In this document: positions 52,018 to 58,989 of the stretch, piece after piece
Position numbering within the stretch: the first letter of the stretch is position 1
How the letters are laid out: the number at the start of each line of letters is the position of its first letter
DNA from: JAHQVI01 sp963749875
GTDB taxonomy: Bacteria > Pseudomonadota > Alphaproteobacteria > Rhizobiales > Rhodomicrobiaceae
Assembly (NCBI GenBank): GCA_963749875.1
Contig: CAVVOX010000002.1
Coordinates: forward strand, 1,674,001-1,738,000
Direction: 5' to 3'
DNA length: 64,000 nt
Position numbers and translations under genes: made by a program
The notes under the pieces: model-generated
Database searches by the model: none
What the model was told of the DNA's origin: nothing
Seen by the model: the letters and a program-made list of their open reading frames with translations, nothing else

Positions 52018-53142
52018 ATGGTCCGGAAACCCTTCGCTATGCCTCGATCCCGTTCCCCCGACGTCCCGCCCGTCGACAGCGAAAGACGGCGCGGACGCGG
52101 CGCCCGGGCCAATCTGGCCGGACGCTTCGAAACGCAGATCCGCGAGGATTTCGACGACGGCTGGGAAGGCCTTGCGGAGCTCGCCCCGTTCAAGACCGAG
52201 GTGCGGCTCGAGCAGGCGCGGCGGATCATTGCAACAAACGACTTGCCGGATATCGGCTTCGACCAGTCGATCAATCCTTATCGCGGCTGCGAGCATGGCT
52301 GCATCTATTGCTATGCGCGGCCGACACATTGCTATCTCGGCTTATCGGCGGGGCTGGATTTCGAGAGCGTTCTGATCGCGAAGACGAACGCGGCGGAAGC
52401 GCTCGAAGCTGAGCTTTCGCGCCCGAAATACCAGGTTAAGACAATCGCTCTCGGGACGAATACCGATCCCTATCAGCCGATCGAGAAGACTTACGAACTC
52501 ACCCGGCAGATTTTGCAGATCATGGACCGGCTGAACCACCCGGTCGGCATCGTGACGAAATCGGCGCTCATTCTGCGCGACCTGGACCTGCTTGCCTCGC
52601 TCGCCGCGCGCGGCCTCGCCAAGGTCGCGATCTCCGTGACCTCGCTCGATCACCACCTTTCCCGCAAGATCGAGCCTCGTGCGACGACGCCTGAGCGCCG
52701 TGTCGAGGCGATTACGCGGCTGAGCGAGGCGGGCGTGCCGACCGGCGTGATGGTCGCCCCGATCATTCCGGCCGTGAATGACGGCGAAATCGAATCCATT
52801 CTCCAGCGCTGCGCCGAAGCGGGAGCGCGTGAGGCCGGTTACGTGCTGTTGCGTCTCCCCCTCGAAATCAGCGAGCTGTTCCAGGACTGGCTCGCCGAGG
52901 AATTTCCGGACCGCGCCAAGCGGGTCATGTCGCTCCTTCGCTCAACAAGAGGGGGCAAGGACTACGTGTCGGCCTGGCGCGAACGCCAGACGGGCAGCGG
53001 CCCTTATGCCGAGCTGATCGCGAATTGCTTCAGGTTGGCCGTGAAGCGTCTGGGCCTCAACAATCGGCGCGCATTGCTGCGCTGTGACCTCTTCCGCCCG
53101 CCGACCGCCGCCAAGGCGCAGCTTGATCTGTTCAAATCGTAA
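52018..53142 (+). CDS. PA0069-family radical SAM protein
   Basis: A 374-residue radical SAM enzyme. The cluster ligands are C91, C95 and C98 in GCEHGCIYCYA, followed by the SAM-binding phrases IALGTNTDPYQPIEKTY and VTKSALILRDLDLL. The N-terminal 60 residues are Arg/Pro-rich. The layout matches the PA0069 family, whose reaction is not established. An ATG seven codons downstream is an alternative start. rnhB follows after 44 bases. Confidence 0.9.
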   Translation: MVRKPFAMPRSRSPDVPPVDSERRRGRGARANLAGRFETQIREDFDDGWEGLAELAPFKTEVRLEQARRIIATNDLPDIGFDQSINPYRGCEHGCIYCYARPTHCYLGLSAGLDFESVLIAKTNAAEALEAELSRPKYQVKTIALGTNTDPYQPIEKTYELTRQILQIMDRLNHPVGIVTKSALILRDLDLLASLAARGLAKVAISVTSLDHHLSRKIEPRATTPERRVEAITRLSEAGVPTGVMVAPIIPAVNDGEIESILQRCAEAGAREAGYVLLRLPLEISELFQDWLAEEFPDRAKRVMSLLRSTRGGKDYVSAWRERQTGSGPYAELIANCFRLAVKRLGLNNRRALLRCDLFRPPTAAKAQLDLFKS

Positions 53143-53186
53143 CAAAGCCGCTTGCGATCATCTGCCCGGCGTGCAGTCTGGTCCGC

Positions 53187-53843
53187 ATGAGTTCATCCGG
53201 GATTGCAAAACGGCCGTCCCTGAGGACCGAGCGCGCACTCGCCGGCTCGGAAGCCGCCTGCATTGCCGGCGTCGACGAGGCCGGACGCGGGCCCTGGGCC
53301 GGCCCGGTCGTCGCGGCCGCGGTCATATTCCGGGATTCGAAGATCCCGAGGGGCCTCAACGATTCAAAGCTCCTTACGCCTGAGCGCCGCACCAAGCTTT
53401 TCCGGATTATCCAGGAGCGGGCCTGGGTCAGCGTCGGCATCGTCTCGGTCGAGGACATTGACAGGATCAACATTCTCCAGGCGGCTCTGCGGGCAATGGC
53501 TCAATCGGTCGCCACGCTGACGACCGCTCCGGATGTCGTCCTGGTCGATGGCAATTGCGCCCCGCCCGTTTCGCAGCGCGCCGTCACCGTCGTCGATGGC
53601 GACAGGCTCTGTCCCTCCATCGCCGCCGCTTCGATCGTGGCGAAGGTCACGCGGGACCGGCTGATGGAACAGCTCTCGGAGAATTTTCCGGCCTATGGGT
53701 GGCACACCAATAAGGGCTACGGCACACCCGCCCACGCTGAGGCGCTTGCCGCATTCGGCGTAACGCCGCATCACCGGCGGTCCTTTGCGCCGATCCGCTC
53801 AGCCCTTGCGGGGACACCGATTTTCGAGCAGCCGCCCCGATAG
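53187..53843 (+). CDS. rnhB: Ribonuclease HII
   Basis: Cleaves RNA embedded in DNA, removing primers and misincorporated ribonucleotides. The 218-residue protein has the acidic pair D30-E31 in GVDEAGRGPWAGPVVAAAV, LNDSKLLTPERR, VLVDGN and CPSIAAASIVAKVTRDRLM, with the final GY.T..H pattern HTNKGYGTPAHAEAL. The first 20 residues are an extension. The start is the first ATG. Confidence 0.95.
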   Translation: MSSSGIAKRPSLRTERALAGSEAACIAGVDEAGRGPWAGPVVAAAVIFRDSKIPRGLNDSKLLTPERRTKLFRIIQERAWVSVGIVSVEDIDRINILQAALRAMAQSVATLTTAPDVVLVDGNCAPPVSQRAVTVVDGDRLCPSIAAASIVAKVTRDRLMEQLSENFPAYGWHTNKGYGTPAHAEALAAFGVTPHHRRSFAPIRSALAGTPIFEQPPR

Positions 53844-53908
53844 CCGACAAGTCGCGTTCATATTGTATCAGTCACCGTTTTTTCAAAGGGATCTTTGACG
53901 AATAGGCC

Positions 53909-54100
53909 ATGAAGATGAAACTCAGCGCCCCTTCCTTCGGAATGTTCGCAATTTCCACGATACTCGTTGTTCTGATAATCCTTTCACGTTATTTCGCAAT
54001 CCACGTTCCAATTCTTACGCCCATCGCCGAGGGCCATCCCTTCGAGGTTACCCTGCTCGCCTGGGGCGTACTTTTTGCCGCTGTCTCTTTCAATCTGTAG
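53909..54100 (+). CDS. Small two-span membrane protein, unknown
   Basis: A 63-residue hydrophobic protein with two predicted membrane helices (about residues 11-28 and 45-62) joined by a short loop with HVPILTPIAEGHPFE. The ribosome-binding site is weak. I do not recognise a family. It precedes the large membrane protein at 54200 and may be its neighbour in function, but nothing proves that. Confidence 0.55.
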   Translation: MKMKLSAPSFGMFAISTILVVLIILSRYFAIHVPILTPIAEGHPFEVTLLAWGVLFAAVSFNL

Positions 54101-54199
54101 CGGAGCAGGCAATATTGAAACATCGGGTGCCGGAATAAGATCGCTGGGACTCGGGTTTCCTTCTCGGTCGCCGCTCTGGCGACCTTGCTTTGCGAGGTA

Positions 54200-56038
54200 A
54201 TGCGCGTGTTTGCAAGGCTCCATCCGTTCCGTTCCGCCATTGGGGCAATCACCCTCGCTGTCTATCTGCTCACCTGCCTGCCGCCGGCCATGGCGCAGAA
54301 TGGCGGCAATATCCCAGTCAGGATCGAGCAATGCCAGAATCTCAGCGATCCCGAAGTGCGCGCGCAGCTTAAGACCCTGACCAAAGAGTCACTGACCACC
54401 CAGCTTGGGCAGATCGATTACCGGGCGCTCGTCGAAAAGCACTGGCGCGAGGTGAAGATGGACGAGCGGCTCGATCGTGAGATCGATGAGGCGATCCGCA
54501 TTGCCCGCGCCGATACGACGATCCTCGACCGCGCCTATTCGACCATCAGCAAGGAAACGGCAGAGAAAATCGCCATCGACGTGGCCGAGCGCGCCTACGG
54601 CTCGGAAGGGTTCAAGGCGGCCCTTTCCGATCTCGCGCAAGGGGTCGGCAATGATTTCGGCACCCGTCTCGAACGGGCCGCCGCGCGCGTTTCGGCTCCC
54701 GTGATCAACTGTGTCCGCACCGCGCTGCAAAGCCGCTATGGCGGCGCGGTGGCGCAGGTCTTCGAGCAGGAGACGGAAGAGAATTTGAACATCACCAACC
54801 AGATCGGCGGGGCGAAGATCGACACCGGCGATCTGGTACTTGAGAATATCGGGACGATTTCCGGCATCGTGCTTATCGTCAGCCGGCGGATCATCGCGCG
54901 TATGGTCGCAACGATCGGACGCCGCGTCGCCGGGCTGGTCGCCTCCCGCATCATTTCGACCTTCACCGGCCTTGTCGGCCTCGCCCTCATCGTGCGCGAT
55001 CTCTACGAAGCCAGCAAAGGCGTCTTCCCGCTGATCGAGGAGCGGATGAAGTCCGCCGAGGCAAAGGACCTGATCAAAGCGGAGCTGGCAAAATCCATTG
55101 AAGCCGACCTGACCGCGCAGATCGATACGATCGCCGAAGCGACGACCGAGCGCATCTATGCCTTCTGGCAGGATTTCAAGCAGAAATACAGTGTCCTCCT
55201 GAACCTGGCGGAAAAGGACGACGCGTTTGGGACCTTCCTCAAGACGCGTCGCGCGGACGAGCTTGGCCGGCTGGGGCGTATCGTCGGCTTCCTGCTCAAG
55301 AAGGACGGAGAGGCCGGCGTCCTGCAGCGCACGCGCGACGGGACGCTGCGGCGCGCATTGGGAGTCCTCGATGAGACCGGCGTCAGTCTGGCAATCGAAC
55401 TCAATTCGCTGGAGCAGGCCATCGATTGGGCCGATCTGGCCGGCGCGCGCCTGCCGAAGGCCGTCGATTACGGTCTGCCGCAGTCGATCCCGCCGGACGA
55501 GATCACGAAAGACCAGCTCAACCGGCTGCTTTCGCTGGAAAGCGGCGCTGCGGCGCAGCGGATCGCCAAGCTGGATCGCACCGCCCGCGACGCGATGCTT
55601 TCTCTGCCTGCCGAAACGATGAAAAAGCTTGCCCGCCGCCTTAACGAGAAAGAGCTGCGCGCGCTCGCCACCTATCTCGATCGGCTGGAGCCCGCCGCGG
55701 CAAGCCGCGTTCTCAGAGAGGTGGCCGAGAATCCGAGCCTGATGCGCTCACTTGCCCAGAAATCGCTGCGCGAAGCCATCCTGAAAAGCCGGAATCAGCT
55801 CTCCGCCGTCCAGATGCTGCTGCGCGACAACACCACCCTGAATATCTCCAATATTGGCGATGACCTGGCGCTGGTGCGGAAAGGCGAGGTGAATTACCGC
55901 GTCTTCATCGAGCGCTATTGGCTCGGTCTGCTCTTCCTGTTTCTCTTCGGCCTGCTCATTCTCCTGGCCCTGCGCCGCCTCCTATTCGGCCGGCCCGCAA
56001 CGGTCATCATCAGGACCGATGGCCGAGGAAAGAAATAG
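54200..56038 (+). CDS. Large exported membrane protein of unknown family
   Basis: A 612-residue protein with an N-terminal export signal (cleavage near PAMAQ, residue 33). A helical charged region (about 40-205) leads into a Gly/Ala/Ile-rich hydrophobic hairpin (about 215-270, from NIGTISGIVLIVSRR to GLVGLALIVRDLYEAS). A long amphipathic helical part (about 275-560) follows, with three or four copies of an ARL/LEAGAA-like helical phrase, and the protein ends in one transmembrane helix (about 573-592, LLFLFLFGLLILLAL) and a short basic tail. I know no named family that fits. The ATG at 54200 has GAGG upstream. A YbjQ-type gene follows four bases after its stop. Confidence 0.75.
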   Translation: MRVFARLHPFRSAIGAITLAVYLLTCLPPAMAQNGGNIPVRIEQCQNLSDPEVRAQLKTLTKESLTTQLGQIDYRALVEKHWREVKMDERLDREIDEAIRIARADTTILDRAYSTISKETAEKIAIDVAERAYGSEGFKAALSDLAQGVGNDFGTRLERAAARVSAPVINCVRTALQSRYGGAVAQVFEQETEENLNITNQIGGAKIDTGDLVLENIGTISGIVLIVSRRIIARMVATIGRRVAGLVASRIISTFTGLVGLALIVRDLYEASKGVFPLIEERMKSAEAKDLIKAELAKSIEADLTAQIDTIAEATTERIYAFWQDFKQKYSVLLNLAEKDDAFGTFLKTRRADELGRLGRIVGFLLKKDGEAGVLQRTRDGTLRRALGVLDETGVSLAIELNSLEQAIDWADLAGARLPKAVDYGLPQSIPPDEITKDQLNRLLSLESGAAAQRIAKLDRTARDAMLSLPAETMKKLARRLNEKELRALATYLDRLEPAAASRVLREVAENPSLMRSLAQKSLREAILKSRNQLSAVQMLLRDNTTLNISNIGDDLALVRKGEVNYRVFIERYWLGLLFLFLFGLLILLALRRLLFGRPATVIIRTDGRGKK

Positions 56039-56042
56039 CGCC

Positions 56043-56375
56043 ATGGCACTTTACACAACCGATCGCCCGTCAGGCCGCCAGGTCAGGGAAGGCGAGCTCA
56101 TCTGGGTTTCCGCCGTCAACGCCGCCAATATTTTCCGCGACGTGCGCGAAGTCCTTACCAATACATTCGGCGGGCAGATGCGGCGCTATGAGCGGCTGAT
56201 GAACGCCACGCTCGAACGGGCGCTGGCCGAGCTGGAGGAGAAAGCCAAGGCGAAAGGCTATGACGGCTGCCTCGGCGTGCGTATCAGCCATCCGCGCATT
56301 GCCGACGGCGCCTGCGAACTTTTCGTCTACGGAACGGGATTCAACTTCGTGCCGGATGGGCCCAAAACGAATTGA
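56043..56375 (+). CDS. YbjQ-like heavy-metal-binding domain protein
   Basis: A 110-residue protein that resembles the YbjQ/DUF74 family, a small pentameric beta-alpha fold with uncertain function: VSAVNAANIFRDVREVLTNTFGGQMRRYERLMNATLERALAELEEKAKAKGYDGCLGVRI fits its helix and central strand. An ATG at 56019 would overlap the preceding stop; the ATG at 56043 is equally plausible and begins MALYTTDRP. Its tight coupling to the large membrane protein suggests cotranscription. Confidence 0.72.
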   Translation: MALYTTDRPSGRQVREGELIWVSAVNAANIFRDVREVLTNTFGGQMRRYERLMNATLERALAELEEKAKAKGYDGCLGVRISHPRIADGACELFVYGTGFNFVPDGPKTN

Positions 56376-56426
56376 CACGGGGCCGTTTCTACCGTTCATT
56401 CCAGCCGGATTAATGAGGGAACAGCC

Positions 56427-57200
56427 ATGAAGCTTGGCAATGATATCAGTGCTATCGTCGCAGGCGGCGCCAAAGGCCTCGGCGCGGCCGCGGCCGAAAA
56501 GCTGGCCGAGGCCGGATGCAGGGTCGCAATTCTCGACATGTATCGCGAAGAAGGCGAAGCACTGGCCAGACGGATTGGGGCGATCTACCGGCATCTGGAA
56601 ATTTCCAGCGAAATCACCGTCGATACCGCGCTCGATTTTGCCCGCGAGGAACATGGCATGGAGCGCGTGCTCATCAACTGCGCCGGTATCGCTCTCGATC
56701 AGCCGGCCGTCTGGCGCGACCCCAATACGGGCCGGATCATGCTGCATGACATCCCCAGCTTCGAGCGGCTCCTGCAGGTCAATCTGACCGGTACGTTCTA
56801 CATGGCGACCAAATCCGCCGCCGCGATGATGACGCTTCCGCCGCTCGATGGCGGCATTCGCGGCGTCATCATCAACTCCGCCTCGGTTGCCTCCGAGGAT
56901 GGCCAAGAGGGGCAGTCAGCCTATGCTGCATCGGAAGGCGGGGTGCTTGCGCTGACGCGTCCGCTCGCCCGCGACCTCGTCAATGAAGGCATCCGGGTCG
57001 TGACCATCATGTCCGGACGCTATGACACAGCGGATTTCGCCGAGCGCTCCGAGGATATGACCCAGAAGATCGAGACGACCGAGCAGGACGCCAGCGTTCT
57101 TGCGGACCCCGGCGAGTTTGCCGAAATGGTTCTGAAAGTCATCGCCGATGACCAGATCAACGGTCAGTGGATCCGCATGAGCAGCGCCAAGAACCGTTGA
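56427..57200 (+). CDS. SDR-family protein lacking the catalytic lysine
   Basis: A 257-residue Rossmann-fold protein close to the 3-hydroxyacyl-CoA dehydrogenase type II group. The glycine motif is AGGAKGLGAA (about 11-20), INCAGIA replaces the usual NNAG, and NSASV carries the catalytic Ser. The YxxxK motif reads YAASE: the lysine is Glu (codon gaa at 56932-56934), and the usual PG after it is SG. Such a protein would be expected to bind nucleotide poorly and may be inactive as an oxidoreductase. The frame is otherwise intact with a GGGAACAG-like start region. Confidence 0.82.
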   Translation: MKLGNDISAIVAGGAKGLGAAAAEKLAEAGCRVAILDMYREEGEALARRIGAIYRHLEISSEITVDTALDFAREEHGMERVLINCAGIALDQPAVWRDPNTGRIMLHDIPSFERLLQVNLTGTFYMATKSAAAMMTLPPLDGGIRGVIINSASVASEDGQEGQSAYAASEGGVLALTRPLARDLVNEGIRVVTIMSGRYDTADFAERSEDMTQKIETTEQDASVLADPGEFAEMVLKVIADDQINGQWIRMSSAKNR

Positions 57201-57275
57201 CGCGCCGTTCCCGTCCGCCGGAAACGCCTTTAAACCGCGAAGAGGGGACCGAGCCGCGTCCCTTCGGGCTTTCAC

Positions 57276-57304
57276 TTGCAACGATCGGCGGATCGTCTTA
57301 ATTT
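57276..57304 (+). promoter_or_regulatory. Possible tRNA-His promoter
   Basis: TTGCAA (57276-57281) and TAATTT (57299-57304) are spaced by 17 bases, 30 bases upstream of the tRNA. The match is moderate. Confidence 0.35.
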
Positions 57305-57333
57305 CCGCGGATACAGACGGCTTCGCCGCGAGT

Positions 57334-57410
57334 GCCGCCATAGCTCAGTTGGTTAGAGCGCTAGATTGTGGATCTAGAGGTCCCCCGTTCGAGCCGGGGT
57401 GGCGGTACCA
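57334..57410 (+). tRNA. tRNA-His (anticodon GTG)
   Basis: The acceptor stem GCCGCCA/TGGCGGT (first pair G1:U72) closes a 77-base tRNA with encoded CCA. The anticodon loop TTGTGGA has anticodon GTG in the stem TAGAT/ATCTA. The base before G1 is T, so the usual extra G-1 is not encoded, and the discriminator is A73. Loss of G-1 with A73 is a known trait of one alphaproteobacterial group. Confidence 0.95.
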
Positions 57411-57452
57411 TTCAATTCAGGGACTTGCCCCCGAGATCTCAGATTCTCCGCT

Positions 57453-57560
57453 CCCTCTCCCCTGGGGAGAGGGTTGGGGTGGGGGTACGTCCTCAGCCTC
57501 TGATGCACTCTCCCCTCACCCGGCGTTTCGCGCCGAACTTCCCCCAAGGGAGAGGTGAAA
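57453..57560. repeat. Palindromic intergenic repeat (CTCTCCCC type)
   Basis: A perfect hairpin CCCTCTCCCC/GGGGAGAGGG around one base (57453-57473) is followed by a second structure that contains CTCTCCC...GGGAGAG and an inner GGCG/CGCC stem. It is a different type from the CTAG repeats. It lies between tRNA-His and the stop of the aminotransferase gene and may act as a terminator for both. Confidence 0.65.
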
Positions 57561-57585
57561 TGACGTCGCTCTTGGCGTTTCAGCT

Positions 57586-58779
57586 TCACTCCGCGGCCTT
57601 GAGCCGCCCCGCCTGCGCGCTGCCGGTCAGATAGGCCATCGCCGCATCCACGCCGCCTTTCTTGTGCGGCACGCCGGCCAGCTCCAGCCCCATCTCGCAG
57701 CCCGCAAGCGTTCCCATCAGCATCAGATCGTTGAAATCGCCCAAATGGCCGATCCGGAAGACCTTGTCGGCAACCTTGCTGAGCCCGGCGCCGAGCGACA
57801 TGTCGAAATTCTCCAGCACGACCTTGCGGTAGGCGTCGGCGCTGTGACCCTCCGGCATGAGAATGGCGGTGAGCGATGCGGAATAATAGTCCGGATCGCG
57901 GCAGAGCACTTCGAGGCCCCAGGCGCGGACGGCGCGGCGGGTCGCCTCGCCATGACGGGCATGGCGGGCAAAGATCACATCGAGCCCCTGCTCCTCGATC
58001 ATGCCCAGCGCTTCGGCGAGGCCATAGAGCAGGTTCGTCGCCGGCGTATAGGGGAAGAAGCCGTTCTTGTTCGGCCCGAGCATGTCGCCCCACGCCCAAT
58101 AGGATTTCGGCAGGCTGGCGGTTTTCGAGGCGGCGAGCGCCTTTTCCGAGACACCGTTGAAGGACAGGCCGGGCGGCAGCATCAGACCCTTCTGCGAGCC
58201 GGCGACGATGACGTCGACGCCCCATTCATCCATCCGCATATCCATGGAGACGAGCGAGGAGATCGTGTCGACCATCAGAAGCGCCGGATGCCCAACCGAG
58301 TTGATGGCCGCGCGAACCTTGTCGATGGGCGTCGCGCAGCCCGTCGAGGTCTCGTTCTGGACCACGCAGACCGCCTTGATCGCATGGGCCTTGTCCTCGG
58401 CAAGCCGCGCCGCGATCTCATCCGGCTGAGCGCCGGTGCGCCAGTCGCCGCCGATCACGATCGGCTTCAGTCCGAGCTTTTCGGCCATGGCCCGCCAGAG
58501 CGAGGCGAAATGTCCGGTCTCCGGCATGAGGAGCTGATCGCCGGGCGACATGGTGTTGACCAGCGCCGCTTCCCAGGCGCCGGTTCCGGAGGAGGGATAG
58601 ATCACCACATGCTGCCCGGTCTTGAAGACCGTTTTCATGCCCTTCAGGACGCGCTTGCCGAGCGCGGCGAATTCGGCTCCCCGATGGTCGATGGTCGGGA
58701 AGTCCATGGCCCGCAAAATCCGGTCGGGGACATTGGTCGGGCCGGGAATTTGCAGAAAATGCCGTCCAGATCGTGCCAT
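57586..58779 (-). CDS. sgaA: Serine-glyoxylate aminotransferase (class V)
   Basis: A PLP enzyme that moves the amino group of serine (or alanine) to glyoxylate. The 397-residue protein has the class V signature: IPGPTNVPDRILRAM at the start, YPSSGTGAWEAALVNT, VVQNETSTG and the PLP lysine in VAGSQKGLMLPPGLSF. The C-terminal half keeps LGAGLSKVADKVFRIGHLG, typical of the Sga group. It is divergent from the FAD/Fe-S dehydrogenase gene, which fits a role in glycolate/glyoxylate metabolism. Confidence 0.93.
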   Translation of the reverse strand: MARSGRHFLQIPGPTNVPDRILRAMDFPTIDHRGAEFAALGKRVLKGMKTVFKTGQHVVIYPSSGTGAWEAALVNTMSPGDQLLMPETGHFASLWRAMAEKLGLKPIVIGGDWRTGAQPDEIAARLAEDKAHAIKAVCVVQNETSTGCATPIDKVRAAINSVGHPALLMVDTISSLVSMDMRMDEWGVDVIVAGSQKGLMLPPGLSFNGVSEKALAASKTASLPKSYWAWGDMLGPNKNGFFPYTPATNLLYGLAEALGMIEEQGLDVIFARHARHGEATRRAVRAWGLEVLCRDPDYYSASLTAILMPEGHSADAYRKVVLENFDMSLGAGLSKVADKVFRIGHLGDFNDLMLMGTLAGCEMGLELAGVPHKKGGVDAAMAYLTGSAQAGRLKAAE

Positions 58780-58989
58780 CGCTGGTCCTCCTTGCGACCT
58801 GAATTTACACCTTTGGCGCGGATTCGGCTATGGTTGGGCGGTCGCGGCAAGCGTCGCGGACCGAATGCCGCGTTTGAGGCCAACCGATTGCATCCCTCCC
58901 GCCAATACCCAAAATGAAAGCTTTCGGCCGGATCGTGTGGACGGGATCGGCCGCCTAACTCTGGTGAGCCCCGCAGGAGCAGGAAAAGC

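Noticed and set aside
57664..58917. A 417-codon open frame antisense to sgaA
   Set aside because: The SgaA motifs are all on the minus strand. The antisense frame has no recognisable motif and no ribosome-binding site.
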